Assembly: GCF_014644555.1 (NCBI RefSeq)
Contig: NZ_BMKX01000006.1
Location: forward strand, 124,001 to 188,000
From: Glutamicibacter ardleyensis
GTDB lineage: Bacteria; Actinomycetota; Actinomycetes; Actinomycetales; Micrococcaceae
Direction: 5' to 3'
Length of the DNA: 64,000 nucleotides
Positions within the stretch are counted from its first letter, which is position 1, and every line of letters begins with the position of its first letter. The position numbers and the translations under genes were made by a program. This document shows positions 37,124 to 46,034 of this stretch, piece after piece. The notes beneath the pieces are model-generated. The model had not been told where the DNA came from, ran no database searches, and was given only the letters and a program-made list of their open reading frames with translations.

Positions 37124-37689
37124 GCGCTGGCCTCGATGATGACTTCGTTGCTTCCGTCGATTTCGGCCAGGTGCACGCGCACCTTTTCGCTTTTTGCTGT
37201 GGGCAGGTTTTTGCCTACGTGGTCCGCACGAATCGGCAACTCGCGGTGCCCGCGGTCAATGAGCACAGCCAGTCGCACAATGCGCGGCCGTCCCCAGTCC
37301 GAGAGCGCGTCCAGCGCGGCGCGAATGGTGCGTCCGGAATAAAGTACATCGTCCACCAGTACGACGACCTTGCCGTCGATGCCACCGGCAGGCAGGCGCG
37401 TAGGCGCCGGGGTGCGGGTGGTGGAGTGACGCAGATCGTCACGGTACATGGTGATGTCCAGCTGTCCGACCAGCGACGCGGGGTCCAGCTGGTTCGGCGT
37501 CGAAGCGGCGATGCGTTGTGCTAGGCGTTGGGCCAGCGGATAACCGCGGCTCGGAATGCCTAGCAGCACCAGATCTTCGGTGCCCTTGTTGGCTTCGATA
37601 ATTTCGAAGGCCACACGGGTCAGTACACGTTCGATGTCTTCGCCGGTCAAAACCGTGCGAGCCACATCGTGCTGTGAATTTTCATTCAT
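37120..37689 (-). CDS. pyrR: PyrR, pyr operon RNA-binding regulator / uracil phosphoribosyltransferase
   Basis: 189 residues from the ATG at 37689, preceded by GGGAGAGG 9 bases upstream. The PRPP-binding motif is '[17 protein letters not shown]'. PyrR senses UMP/UTP and binds a hairpin in its own mRNA; in mycobacteria this blocks translation rather than transcription. A matching loop lies at 37702-37729 and includes the ribosome binding site. First gene of the seven-gene pyr operon. Confidence 0.96.
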   Translation of the reverse strand: MNENSQHDVARTVLTGEDIERVLTRVAFEIIEANKGTEDLVLLGIPSRGYPLAQRLAQRIAASTPNQLDPASLVGQLDITMYRDDLRHSTTRTPAPTRLPAGGIDGKVVVLVDDVLYSGRTIRAALDALSDWGRPRIVRLAVLIDRGHRELPIRADHVGKNLPTAKSEKVRVHLAEIDGSNEVIIEASA

Positions 37690-37701
37690 CGGTGTGCACC
37701 T

Positions 37702-37729
37702 CTCCCTTCTCCGCCTCACGGGACGGGAT
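37702..37729 (-). promoter_or_regulatory. PyrR-binding RNA hairpin in the pyr leader
   Basis: On the minus strand, GTC, hexaloop CCGTGA and GGC, then GGAGAAGGGA, with a lower stem TCCC/GGGA. The hexaloop fits the CNGNGA consensus and the whole fits the Bacillus pattern GUC-CAGAGA-GGC-NGAGAAGGA. The 3' side contains the pyrR ribosome binding site, so binding should hide it. Confidence 0.8.
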
Positions 37730-38122
37730 TTAAAGGAATATTGCTAGTTCAAATTATCACGATCCGGCCATCATTCCCTAGCGGAAACCTATGCATACCC
37801 GTGAATGACCTATGACTTCTTTCACAGTGTGATCCGCGCGCTCTCACGATCCCCCGCAAAGTGCGCTAATTCGCGCTCTTTGTCACGCTCGATGACCATC
37901 TACCTGTCGCTTTGAGCACACTGGCAGGGGTAAGCAGGTACGCCATAGTGTGATGTAGCTCCTCAAGGTTTCCCGCTCACGCCGGACACACACTCACGTA
38001 ACAAAACCAGAACTACGTGAGAACTACCAGCTGACCGGCAAGATTTTCGAAGCTCACGCACCGGCATGGCTGTTAGCCTCGGAGAATCAGCGACCTGCGA
38101 GGAAATGGATCGGTTTGCCCAC
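37730..38122. other. Intergenic region between pyrR and the methyltransferase
   Basis: About 390 bases with no gene. It must hold the pyr promoter, but I found only a weak minus-strand GATAAT (about 37754-37759). An imperfect inverted repeat with 9-base arms AAAGTGCGC and GCGCTCTTT lies at 37858-37881. AGTGTGAT occurs twice, about 105 bases apart, the first inside the palindrome TCACAGTGTGA. A TAGCCT hexamer (38075-38080) may be the -10 of the methyltransferase gene. Confidence 0.5.
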
Positions 38123-38818
38123 ATGAGTCAAGACACCAACTACGACACCTTCGCCGAGGCGTATAACGCCGAAAATGAAACCAGCCTGCTCAACGCCTAC
38201 TATGAGCGCCCGGCGATGCTCAAGCTCGCCGGGCAAGTGCGAGGTAAAACGATTCTTGATGTCGGCTGCGGCGGCGGGGTGCTCAGCGAAGAATTGCTCC
38301 GACGTGGGGCCACGGTCCACGGGTTCGATGCCAGTCAAGCCATGCTCGATATCGCCCGACGCAGGCTCGGCGCGCAGGCCCAGCTGAAGTGCGCGGACCT
38401 AAGCGAGCCTCTGCCCTACGCCGAGAATAGTTTTGACGATGCCTGCGCCTCCTTGGTCTTGCACTATCTGCAAGACTGGAGCGCTCCACTGGCCGAGCTG
38501 CGGCGTGTGCTCAAACCTGGCGGACGCTTGCTAATCTCGGTGAACCACCCATTGCTGTACCCGCTGACTCATCAGGGTGTCCAGTACTTTAAGACCACCA
38601 GGTACACCGATGAGCTCGAATTTGACGGTCAGCAAGGCAGCCTGACCTACTGGCACCGTCCGCTGCATGCAATGTCCGACGCCTTTGCGAGGGCCGGATT
38701 CAGCATCGAGCTGATCAGCGAGCCGCCCTACTCCAAGGACGCACCGGATGAACTGGTTCCGGAGAATTTAAAGGACCGTGAAGCCTTTGTGAGTTTCATC
38801 TTCTTCGTGCTGCGTTAA
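38123..38818 (+). CDS. Class I SAM-dependent methyltransferase
   Basis: About 231 residues from the ATG at 38123 (MSQDTNYDTFAEAYN). In-frame ATGs at 38105 and 38066 are possible; the first of these comes before a likely -10 (TAGCCT) and so is less likely. Motif I is 'ILDVGCGGGVLSEEL', motif II 'GATVHGFDAS', then 'FDDACASLVLHYLQDW' and 'LKPGGRLLISVNHP'. It transfers methyl groups from S-adenosylmethionine; the substrate is unknown. The closest style is the ubiquinone/UbiG-like small-molecule group. It stands alone and converges on nusB. Confidence 0.85.
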   Translation: MSQDTNYDTFAEAYNAENETSLLNAYYERPAMLKLAGQVRGKTILDVGCGGGVLSEELLRRGATVHGFDASQAMLDIARRRLGAQAQLKCADLSEPLPYAENSFDDACASLVLHYLQDWSAPLAELRRVLKPGGRLLISVNHPLLYPLTHQGVQYFKTTRYTDELEFDGQQGSLTYWHRPLHAMSDAFARAGFSIELISEPPYSKDAPDELVPENLKDREAFVSFIFFVLR

Positions 38819-38830
38819 GCGTATTTAAAT

Positions 38831-38867
38831 ACCGAGAGCCGGAACCCAGCAGGTTCCGGCTCTCGGT
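38831..38867. terminator. Bidirectional terminator between the methyltransferase and nusB
   Basis: Perfect 16-pair stem, arms 38831-38846 and 38852-38867, loop CAGCA. On the minus strand it is followed by ATTTAAAT. The convergent genes end at 38818 and 38886. Confidence 0.92.
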
Positions 38868-38885
38868 AGATTATGAAGTCGAGGA

Positions 38886-39296
38886 TTAGTCGATCAGGGT
38901 GTCCTTGACGCTCTGAATGCGTCCGAGCACACCGTTGACGAATTCCGGAGATTCGTCGGTGGATAGTTCACGTACGTTCACGACCGCTTCGGCCACGGCA
39001 ACCGCGTCCGGAACGTCGTCGTTGTACAGGATTTCCCAGACACCGATGCGCAGCGCCATGCGGTCAACGCCCGGCATACGCTCGATGGTCCAGCCCTTAA
39101 CGTAGCTTTCAAGCACCTCGTCGATGCGGTCCAGGTGGGCCATAACGCCCTCAAGGATTGTCAGCGAGTACTCGTTAAGCACGATGTCAGAATTGTCGCG
39201 GCGGCCGATCGCTACACTAAGCGCATCAACGTCGCGGGCCTCGGCTTCAAAAAGAAACTCAAGTGCACGACGTCGCGCCTTAGCGCGGGCCCTCAC
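38886..39296 (-). CDS. nusB: Transcription antitermination factor NusB
   Basis: 136 residues, all-helical NusB fold. 'KARRRALEFLFEAEARD' begins the protein and 'VDRMALRIGVWEILYNDDVPDAVAVAEAVVNVR' is the family core. It binds boxA RNA with S10 to permit rRNA antitermination. GTG at 39296 shares one base with the efp stop (TAGTG), so it is coupled to efp. Confidence 0.96.
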   Translation of the reverse strand: MRARAKARRRALEFLFEAEARDVDALSVAIGRRDNSDIVLNEYSLTILEGVMAHLDRIDEVLESYVKGWTIERMPGVDRMALRIGVWEILYNDDVPDAVAVAEAVVNVRELSTDESPEFVNGVLGRIQSVKDTLID

Positions 39297-39856
39297 TAGG
39301 AGACACGTCCCAGGTAATCGCCGGTGCGGGTATCAACCTTCACCTTGGTGTTCTGCTCAACAAACAATGGAACCTGGATTTCCAGACCGGTCTCCAGGGT
39401 TGCGTTTTTGGTACCAGCCGACGAGCGGTCGCCCTGCAGGCCCGGCTCGGTGTAGGTGATTTCCAGAACGACGGATGCTGGCAGTTCCAGGTACAGTGGG
39501 CTGCCGTCGTACATTGCGATGGTCAGCTCCTGGTTCTCCAGCAGGTAGCCTGCTGCGTCTCCCACGGTGACTCCGGAAACGGTGATCTGGTCGTAGTCTT
39601 CCAGGTTCATGAAGACGTAGTCTTCGCCATCCTGGTAGAGGTACTGGTAATCGCGGCGGTCAACGGTGGCCAGCTCAATTTTGGTGCCGGCGTTGTAGGT
39701 CTTATCCAAGACCTTTCCGGACATCACGTTGCGCATCTTGGTACGGACGAAAGCGCCGCCCTTGCCTGGCTTAACGTGCTGGAAGTCGATGATGGTAAAA
39801 AGCTGGCCGTCAATCTTGATGACCTGACCATTTTTGATGTCAGTTGTATCCGCCAC
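39296..39856 (-). CDS. efp: Elongation factor P
   Basis: 186 residues. EF-P relieves ribosome stalling at polyproline. Domain I carries the tip loop '[13 protein letters not shown]' with Lys32 at the position modified in other bacteria. Domain III ends '[12 protein letters not shown]'. GTG at 39856 with GAGGA 4 bases upstream. efp-nusB is conserved in many bacteria. A -10 box lies about 60 bases upstream. Confidence 0.97.
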   Translation of the reverse strand: MADTTDIKNGQVIKIDGQLFTIIDFQHVKPGKGGAFVRTKMRNVMSGKVLDKTYNAGTKIELATVDRRDYQYLYQDGEDYVFMNLEDYDQITVSGVTVGDAAGYLLENQELTIAMYDGSPLYLELPASVVLEITYTEPGLQGDRSSAGTKNATLETGLEIQVPLFVEQNTKVKVDTRTGDYLGRVS

Positions 39857-39916
39857 GGGTCCTCAATCCTCTATTTTTTGCCGGCATACACCGGCATTAT
39901 CAAAAATCCATTTATC

Positions 39917-39922
39917 ACTATA
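39917..39922 (-). promoter_or_regulatory. Candidate -10 box for efp-nusB
   Basis: TATAGT on the minus strand in the 83-base gap before efp. The -35 region is poor. A small hairpin (TGCCGG/CCGGCA) lies between it and the efp start. Confidence 0.4.
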
Positions 39923-39939
39923 GCAAACTGCGCTAATGA

Positions 39940-40470
39940 CTAATTTTGTGCACGTTCCTCGGCCAGTCGTAAACAACCGGCCGACGCGTTGAGCAAATGC
40001 TGCGAAGAACCCATCTGCTGGCGCTGCTCCAATGCGGTGCGGAACCGGGTTACCGCTGCCTTGTAGTCACCCTTTGCGAAGAATGACATGCCCAGGTGGT
40101 GCTGCATCAGCGGCTCGTAGTAGGTGCCCGAAAATTCATCCACCAGCTTGCGCAAGCGGTTGATAGCGCGATCGAAATCACCTTGCAAGCGGGTCAGCTC
40201 GGTGTCCAACACGCGTAAGTGCGCATTGGTTGGGTCTTCAAAACGTGATTCGGCAATCAGATTACCGGCCAGCGCGAGCTCGCCACGAGCCATGTGGATC
40301 ACCACTTGGTCGGTAGGCGTGCCGTTGGCCATCGAACGATCGGCGGCCTGTTCATCGTTGATGAAGGGACGCAGAGTGTTCGGGTCAATCAATACTCCGT
40401 CGATGGAGGTGCCCACGCCTTCGTGGTTTACCGATGCGACGTCAATGGCGTATGCGGTGAATTCGCTCAT
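39940..40470 (-). CDS. Tetratricopeptide-repeat protein downstream of aroB
   Basis: 176 residues. After a 50-residue N-terminal part of unknown nature, two to three TPR-like helical pairs are visible: 'HMARGELALAGNLIAESRFEDPTNAHLRV', 'LTRLQGDFDRAINRLRKLVDEF', and 'HHLGMSFFAKGDYKAAVTRFRTALE'. TPRs mediate protein contacts; the partner is unknown. The ATG at 40470 is 2 bases after the aroB stop, so it is co-transcribed with the aro genes and separated from efp by a promoter region. Confidence 0.85.
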   Translation of the reverse strand: MSEFTAYAIDVASVNHEGVGTSIDGVLIDPNTLRPFINDEQAADRSMANGTPTDQVVIHMARGELALAGNLIAESRFEDPTNAHLRVLDTELTRLQGDFDRAINRLRKLVDEFSGTYYEPLMQHHLGMSFFAKGDYKAAVTRFRTALEQRQQMGSSQHLLNASAGCLRLAEERAQN

Positions 40471-40472
40471 GC

Positions 40473-41564
40473 TTACTCTCCGATTTCCTGGTAGGCGGCG
40501 AATAACAGCGAGTTATCCGGCACCTCGTAAATACGTGGTTTGCCGATGGCGTCGAGCACTACAAAACGTAGTTGATCACCACGGGTCTTCTTATCGCGCT
40601 TCATGCCGTCTAGCAGCGCCATCCACTTGTCGTTGCGGTAGCTGGTCGGCAAGCCCAAGGACTTCAGGATGCTGAAGTGCCGTTCGGTGACCGCGTCGGG
40701 GGTGTGCCCCACCGAACGGCCCAGCTCTGCGGCGAAGCACAGCCCGATGGACACTGCCGCGCCGTGGCGGATGTTGTAACGCTCGGACAATTCGATCGCG
40801 TGGGCCAGGGTGTGGCCATAGTTCAGGAACTCGCGGTCCCCCGCTTCCTTCAGGTCGCGTGAAACCACCTCGACCTTCACCGCGATGGTGCGTTCGATAA
40901 TTTCGCGTAACCGGTCGCTGTCGGCGCGGATCGCATCTTCGGGATCTTCTTCGATCAGTTCCAAGATGCGCTCATCGGCGATGAACCCGCACTTCACTGC
41001 TTCGGCGAGGCCGGTAACCAGTTCGTGCTTAGGCAGCGTGGCTAGCGCATCAAGATCCGCCAGCACACCCGCCGGCGGGTGGAAGGAACCGACGAGGTTT
41101 TTACCCTCGGCGGTGTTGATACCGGTTTTGCCGCCCACGGCGGCGTCGACCATACCCAACAGCGAGGTTGGCACGTGGATCACCTTCACTCCACGCAGCC
41201 AGGTGGCGGCCACAAAGCCTGCAAGGTCGGTGACCGCTCCGCCGCCCACGGCGACAATTGCGTCGCTGCGGGTGAAGTCGTTCTTGCCCAGTACTTCCCA
41301 ACAGAAGGAGGCAACTTGAATGTGCTTGCCCTCTTCGGCATCGGGAATTTCAGCGGTCAGCGAGGTAAGCCCGGCTTTTTCCAGGTCGTCGCGAACGACG
41401 TCACTGGTAGCGCGCAGGGCGCGAGGATGGATGACCAGAACCTTCTTAACTGCCGGACCCAAAAGTTCGGGCAATTCTCCCAGTAAGCCGTTACCGACCA
41501 TGACCGGATATGACTCCGCTGGGGTGGTTCCGGTGACCTGAAGTGTGGTTGGTGCGAGTGGCAT
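40473..41564 (-). CDS. aroB: 3-dehydroquinate synthase
   Basis: 363 residues. It converts DAHP to 3-dehydroquinate with NAD and a divalent metal. 'VGGGAVTDLAGFVAATWLRGV' binds NAD, and metal ligands are in 'GLAEAVKCGFIAD' and 'YGHTLAHAIE'. ATG at 41564 has AGGAGG upstream, with 62 bases separating it from aroK. Confidence 0.97.
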   Translation of the reverse strand: MPLAPTTLQVTGTTPAESYPVMVGNGLLGELPELLGPAVKKVLVIHPRALRATSDVVRDDLEKAGLTSLTAEIPDAEEGKHIQVASFCWEVLGKNDFTRSDAIVAVGGGAVTDLAGFVAATWLRGVKVIHVPTSLLGMVDAAVGGKTGINTAEGKNLVGSFHPPAGVLADLDALATLPKHELVTGLAEAVKCGFIADERILELIEEDPEDAIRADSDRLREIIERTIAVKVEVVSRDLKEAGDREFLNYGHTLAHAIELSERYNIRHGAAVSIGLCFAAELGRSVGHTPDAVTERHFSILKSLGLPTSYRNDKWMALLDGMKRDKKTRGDQLRFVVLDAIGKPRIYEVPDNSLLFAAYQEIGE

Positions 41565-41626
41565 CCTTGACGTTCCTCCTGATGGTGCTGATCTATCCAG
41601 CGTACGCGGGAGCGCTGTAGGTTTTG

Positions 41627-42121
41627 CTATCTCGTGGCGTGAATCACATGCGACTCGATCGCCTCAACGAGCTGCGCGAGACTCAAATTATCAACCTGTA
41701 AGGTCAGATCAGCAAGGTTTTCGTAAATTTCTTGGCGGGTCTCGTAGAGCCGGGACCAGGTGGTGAGGGTTTGGTCACCAGCGAGCAGTGGGCGGTGCGT
41801 ATCCCCCGCGAGGCGACGCTTAGCGGTCTCTAAAGTCATCGCTAAGTAGATGACCGTGCCGCCGCGTAACACTTGTTGATTCTCTTCGCGCAATACCGCG
41901 CCTCCACCGGTGGCGATCACCCCGGCACGTAATTGCGCCAGAGCCGCCACCTCAAGGTCACGGAAGTAGGCCTCATCGTGCTCGGCAAAAATCTGTGCGA
42001 TCGACCCATGCTGGGCGACAATATGCACGTCGGAATCGGCAAAACTAGTGCCCAAGGCCTTAGCCAGCGACCTGCCCACGGTGGACTTGCCGCTGGCCAT
42101 CGGACCAATCAGGTAAATCAT
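41627..42121 (-). CDS. aroK: Shikimate kinase
   Basis: 164 residues. The P-loop is 'IGPMASGKSTVGRSLA' at about 5-20, the shikimate-binding Asp lies in 'FADSDVHI', and 'ATGGGAVLREENQQ' follows. It phosphorylates shikimate. ATG at 42121 directly follows the aroC stop (TAA then ATG). Confidence 0.95.
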   Translation of the reverse strand: MIYLIGPMASGKSTVGRSLAKALGTSFADSDVHIVAQHGSIAQIFAEHDEAYFRDLEVAALAQLRAGVIATGGGAVLREENQQVLRGGTVIYLAMTLETAKRRLAGDTHRPLLAGDQTLTTWSRLYETRQEIYENLADLTLQVDNLSLAQLVEAIESHVIHATR

Positions 42122-43321
42122 TTAGACCCCGGTCGAGCCCAGCGAGGCAGGAATATTCGCCAGGTAGCTGTCGATATTGCGCTTAGTTTCATTCAGCGAG
42201 TCGCCGCCGAACTTTTCTAGCAACGACTGCGCCAGTACCAGTGCGACCATCGCCTCGGCGACCACTCCGGCGGCCGGAACCGCACAGACGTCCGAACGCT
42301 GATGGTGCGCGGTGGTTTCTTCACCGGTGGCGGTGTCGATGGTGGCTAGCGCGCGGGGCACTGTGGCGATCGGCTTCATGGCGGCGCGTACACGCAGTAC
42401 CTCGCCGATGCTCATGCCGCCTTCGATGCCGCCGGCACGATTGGTTTCACGCTTGATTCCGCCGGATTCGGCGGGGATAATTGCATCGTGCGCGGCCGAA
42501 CCGCGTCGCGCTGCGGTAAGGAAACCGTCGCCGACCTCAACACCCTTGATGGCCTGAATACCCATCAGGGCTCCGGCCAGACGCGAGTCTAAGCGGCGAT
42601 CCCAGTGCACGTAGGAGCCGATGCCCGGAGGCAGGTTGTAGGCGAGCACCTCAACCACACCGCCGAGGGTCTCCCCTGCCTTATGCGCGTCATCGACCTC
42701 AAGAACCATTGCCGCGCTGGTTTCGCCATGGAAGCAACGCAGTGGATCGGCGTCCAGTGCGTCCACGTCGGCCAAGGTTGGCAGCGGCGCATCAACCGGA
42801 GCGGCGACCGCACCAATAGCGGTGGTGTGTGAAACAAGTTCGATGCCAAGGCCGGCCAGGAAGGCTTGGGCTACCGAGCCGAGGGCGACGCGGGCAGCGG
42901 TCTCTCGCGCGCTAGCACGCTCGAGGACCGGACGTGCATCGTCGAACCCGTACTTTTGCATTCCGGTGAAATCGGCATGGCCCGGACGTGGCCGGGTTAA
43001 TGGGGCGTTACGCGCCATCGAGGCCAGTTCGTCGAGGTCTACCGGGTCCGCGTTCATCACGCGCTCCCACTTGGGCCATTCGGTATTCCCGATTTCAATG
43101 GCGATCGGGCCGCCCTGGGTTTTGCCATGGCGCACGCCACCGAGGAAGCTGACCTGATCCTTTTCAAATTTCATTCGCGCGCCTCGGCCGTAGCCAAGAC
43201 GTCGCCGAGCGAGCGCATCGCGCACCACTTCACTGTCCACCGAGACTCCGGCGGGTAGACCTTCAAGAATTCCAACGAGTGCCGGGCCGTGTGATTCGCC
43301 CGCCGTCAACCAACGCAACAT
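42122..43321 (-). CDS. aroC: Chorismate synthase
   Basis: 399 residues. '[26 protein letters not shown]' is the family start and '[17 protein letters not shown]' the second signature. It eliminates phosphate from EPSP to give chorismate and needs reduced FMN. ATG at 43321; no clear ribosome binding site, and a TAGAAT hexamer lies only 2 bases upstream. Part of the aroE-aroC-aroK-aroB order. Confidence 0.97.
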   Translation of the reverse strand: MLRWLTAGESHGPALVGILEGLPAGVSVDSEVVRDALARRRLGYGRGARMKFEKDQVSFLGGVRHGKTQGGPIAIEIGNTEWPKWERVMNADPVDLDELASMARNAPLTRPRPGHADFTGMQKYGFDDARPVLERASARETAARVALGSVAQAFLAGLGIELVSHTTAIGAVAAPVDAPLPTLADVDALDADPLRCFHGETSAAMVLEVDDAHKAGETLGGVVEVLAYNLPPGIGSYVHWDRRLDSRLAGALMGIQAIKGVEVGDGFLTAARRGSAAHDAIIPAESGGIKRETNRAGGIEGGMSIGEVLRVRAAMKPIATVPRALATIDTATGEETTAHHQRSDVCAVPAAGVVAEAMVALVLAQSLLEKFGGDSLNETKRNIDSYLANIPASLGSTGV

Positions 43322-43350
43322 GGATTCTATTTTGCCATGACGTGGCTTCT

Positions 43351-44181
43351 TTAACCGCGTCGATGAAGCCCAAGTGAGTGATACATCGCATTTGTGACGC
43401 GTTCACGGGTTAGCTCATCAAAGGGTAAAGCGCTGAAATAACGGGCTTGTTCCACCGCTTGATGCACCAGCATATGAAGCCCGGAAATCACCGTTCCAGC
43501 CCAGTTCTGCGCCAGCTCGCTGGGCCAAGGGTCATAAGCGACGTCCAGCAGGATGCCTCGCCCGGCGCCTAATGGCGCCACCCAACTGTCCGCCGCACGC
43601 GGCGGCAAGGTGCTGATGACCAGTGGATCGGCGATAATTCCGAGCTCGTCAAACGAATTAACTTCGACGAGCTCAACGCGCATTCCAAGCTCTTGGGCCA
43701 AGGAGATGGCGAGGCTAGCGCGGGCCGGGTCACGGACCACAAGTTTCAGCTCGGTAGTGCCCAGTTCGGCGGCCGCCTCAATAGCTGCCAGCGCGGTATT
43801 TCCCGCGCCAAGTATGGTGGCCTGGCTACTGTGCCGCACGCCCGCGTCGGCCAAGGCCAACACGATCCCATCAACATCCGTATTTTCTCCGTAGAGTCTT
43901 CCATCGCGGCATACCACAATGGTGTTCAACGCACCGAGCCGGGCCACGCGGTCCGACACCTCGTCCATCAGTGGCACGAAGACATCTTTGAGCGGCATCG
44001 TCACCGAACAGCCGGCCCACTGGTTGGCACGCAGCTGTTGCGCGAATTCTCCAGCGTCGGCGGGAGTCAGCTCGATCGCCTCGTAGTTAATGTCTGCGCC
44101 GAGCAACGCATAGGCGGCCCGGTGCAGGATCGGCGATTTGGAATGGCTAATCGGCTGGCCGAGCACCGCCGCTCGCATCAT
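43351..44181 (-). CDS. aroE: Shikimate dehydrogenase
   Basis: About 276 residues. The substrate-binding 'PISHSKSP', the catalytic Lys in '[11 protein letters not shown]' and the Asp in 'ENTDVDG' are present; '[15 protein letters not shown]' binds NADP. It reduces 3-dehydroshikimate. Three close ATGs exist. I chose 44181 because GAGG lies 7 bases upstream and it overlaps the mltG stop as ATGA. The ATG at 44187 is an alternative. Confidence 0.93.
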   Translation of the reverse strand: MMRAAVLGQPISHSKSPILHRAAYALLGADINYEAIELTPADAGEFAQQLRANQWAGCSVTMPLKDVFVPLMDEVSDRVARLGALNTIVVCRDGRLYGENTDVDGIVLALADAGVRHSSQATILGAGNTALAAIEAAAELGTTELKLVVRDPARASLAISLAQELGMRVELVEVNSFDELGIIADPLVISTLPPRAADSWVAPLGAGRGILLDVAYDPWPSELAQNWAGTVISGLHMLVHQAVEQARYFSALPFDELTRERVTNAMYHSLGLHRRG

Positions 44182-45527
44182 TTGCATACCTCAGGGTTTG
44201 CGTCGCACCAGGCGCTGAACTTTGCGTGGTTCACCTGATGTTCCGCATAGGTGGAGGCAAATTTCGTCTCACCGGTTTGGGTGTTCACGGTGACCCAATA
44301 GTAGAAGCCGTTATCCTGTGGGTTCACCGCGGCGTTGATCGCCGAGGTGGCCGGGGATCCGATCGGAGTCGGCGGCAGGCCGGTGTGTACGTAGGTGTTG
44401 TACTTGTTGCTAGCGTCCTTCTTCTCCGCTTTGGTGAACTGCAGCGAATAGCGGTTCAGCCCATAAATCACGGTGGAGTCGGTCTGCAGCAGCCCATGAG
44501 TTTCGTTATTATTTGGGTCCAGCCGGTTCTGGATGGCTCCGGAAACGACCTCGTAATCCTTCGGGGTGGCTTCGGCCTGCAAAATGGAGGCGATCTTTAG
44601 CGCCTGATAGCCTTCGCTCAGGTCACTGACGCCGGCATCGGTCAACGCTTTTTTGGTGGAGTCAACCATGGTTGTCAGTACCTCGTCGGCCTTGGTGTCC
44701 AACGGGAAGCGGTATTCTCCGGGGTGCAGCCAGCCTTCAAGGTTTGTTGATTCGCTGGGTAGCCCGAATTTTTCTGGCTGATCAGCCAGTTTACGAAGGG
44801 TTTCAAGCTTCAGGCCCGAACCCTTGGCAATCTCTTCCAACGTAGCGCTCAGGCGCATATTTGCCTTCAGCCCGACGTAAAAGACCTTATCCGGTCGCTT
44901 GTCGATCAGCTCGTCCGCGGCTGCCGCGGCGGACATCTGCGTCTTGAGCAGGTAGGTGCCGGGGTGGATGAGTTTGCTTTTGGCATCCGAATTGTCGATG
45001 GCCGACATGAACAGCTTGTCACTGGCCACGACGTCTAGGTCATCAAGCTTGCGCGAAATGAGGGCCGGACCCCAGCCGTCTTCCACGGTGAATTCCACCG
45101 CTTGGCCGCCAGGACCCGGGTAATCATCGGGGTTAAACTGCTTGTACAGCGAGCGAATGAAGTAGAAAGATCCGGCGACAACCACGGCAAAGATCAGGAA
45201 AGTTGCCAGCATCACCAAGTTACGGCGGCGTTTGCTACGCTTTTTGCGCGCCTTGCCACCGTGGCCGGCCGAGCCGGCACGCAACGCCTGTTGTGTGCCG
45301 GGCTCGTCGTGGTACTCGGGTTCGGGCTGCGAGAAATCCTGTGCGACCGGCGCGGATTCCGGTGCAGAGTGCTCTGGCGCGCCAGCGTCGGCGTCAAGAT
45401 ACACTCCTCCGCCGGTCAGTTCCGGGCTCGAAGCCTCGGGTAAAACCGAGCGTTGCCCGGCAGCAAAACGTGCGTAAAGCTCGGAGTGGGTTTCACGCTG
45501 CCGTTTGCGGCGGGCTTCATCTCGCAT
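44178..45527 (-). CDS. mltG: Endolytic murein transglycosylase MltG
   Basis: 449 residues from the ATG at 45527, with GGGAGA 4 bases upstream. A long charged cytoplasmic N-terminus precedes one membrane helix (about 121-145, 'LVMLATFLIFAVVVAGSFYFI'). The external YceG domain has the catalytic Glu in 'ASILQAEATPKDYE' and 'LLQTDSTVIYGL'. It cleaves nascent glycan strands and so sets their length. It sits between ruvX and aroE, a common actinobacterial order. Confidence 0.94.
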   Translation of the reverse strand: MRDEARRKRQRETHSELYARFAAGQRSVLPEASSPELTGGGVYLDADAGAPEHSAPESAPVAQDFSQPEPEYHDEPGTQQALRAGSAGHGGKARKKRSKRRRNLVMLATFLIFAVVVAGSFYFIRSLYKQFNPDDYPGPGGQAVEFTVEDGWGPALISRKLDDLDVVASDKLFMSAIDNSDAKSKLIHPGTYLLKTQMSAAAAADELIDKRPDKVFYVGLKANMRLSATLEEIAKGSGLKLETLRKLADQPEKFGLPSESTNLEGWLHPGEYRFPLDTKADEVLTTMVDSTKKALTDAGVSDLSEGYQALKIASILQAEATPKDYEVVSGAIQNRLDPNNNETHGLLQTDSTVIYGLNRYSLQFTKAEKKDASNKYNTYVHTGLPPTPIGSPATSAINAAVNPQDNGFYYWVTVNTQTGETKFASTYAEHQVNHAKFSAWCDANPEVCK

Positions 45528-45560
45528 TAATTCTCCCAAGTGGTTTCTCGCGTCGCGCCG

Positions 45561-46034
45561 TTATTTCAACACGATACGGCTGGCTTGCACACGCACGGAG
45601 TTGCGACGCATTTCAAGCACCTGTTGCAGGATTTCGACGGCTGCCACCTGGTCAACGACCTGGCGGTGATCTTGCATGCGGCGACCTGAGGCATGCAATG
45701 AACGATGGGCACTGACCGTGCTCAAACGCTCATCGACCAAAAAAATTCCAACCTCGATTTTAGCCTCATTTGCCTCTTCCGCCAAGGCAATCGCGTAGTC
45801 ACGAGCCATTCTTGTGGATTCGGTTGAGTTTCCGGCCAGTGATTTCGGTTCGCCGATGAATACCTCGGACACGCCCCGGTCAACGATCATGCGTAATAAC
45901 ATGCGTCGATCAGAGTTTTTCTTCAGGTCCCTGCGCAGTGTCATCACCGGGGTGGCGAGGATTCCGGAGGGATCGGACACGGCGACGCCGACGCGGGCCA
46001 GGCCCACGTCGACGCCGAACGCAATATTAGCCAT
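45561..46034 (-). CDS. ruvX: RuvX / YqgF RNase H-fold protein (putative pre-16S rRNA nuclease)
   Basis: 157 residues from the ATG at 46034, which overlaps the alaS stop as ATGGCTAA. The RNase H-like core has 'FGVDVGLARVGVAVSD', 'VGEPKSL'-type 'EVFIGEPKSLAGN', 'FLVDERLSTVSAHR' and a final acidic region with 'VDQVAAVEILQ'. The family processes the 16S rRNA 5' end and is also called a putative Holliday junction resolvase. The open frame continues upstream into alaS but that is not coding in this phase. Confidence 0.94.
   Translation of the reverse strand: MANIAFGVDVGLARVGVAVSDPSGILATPVMTLRRDLKKNSDRRMLLRMIVDRGVSEVFIGEPKSLAGNSTESTRMARDYAIALAEEANEAKIEVGIFLVDERLSTVSAHRSLHASGRRMQDHRQVVDQVAAVEILQQVLEMRRNSVRVQASRIVLK

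Noticed and set aside
39880-39905. TGCCGG/CCGGCA hairpin upstream of efp as a terminator
   Set aside because: It lies between a likely -10 box and the efp start and is not followed by a T-run on the minus strand.
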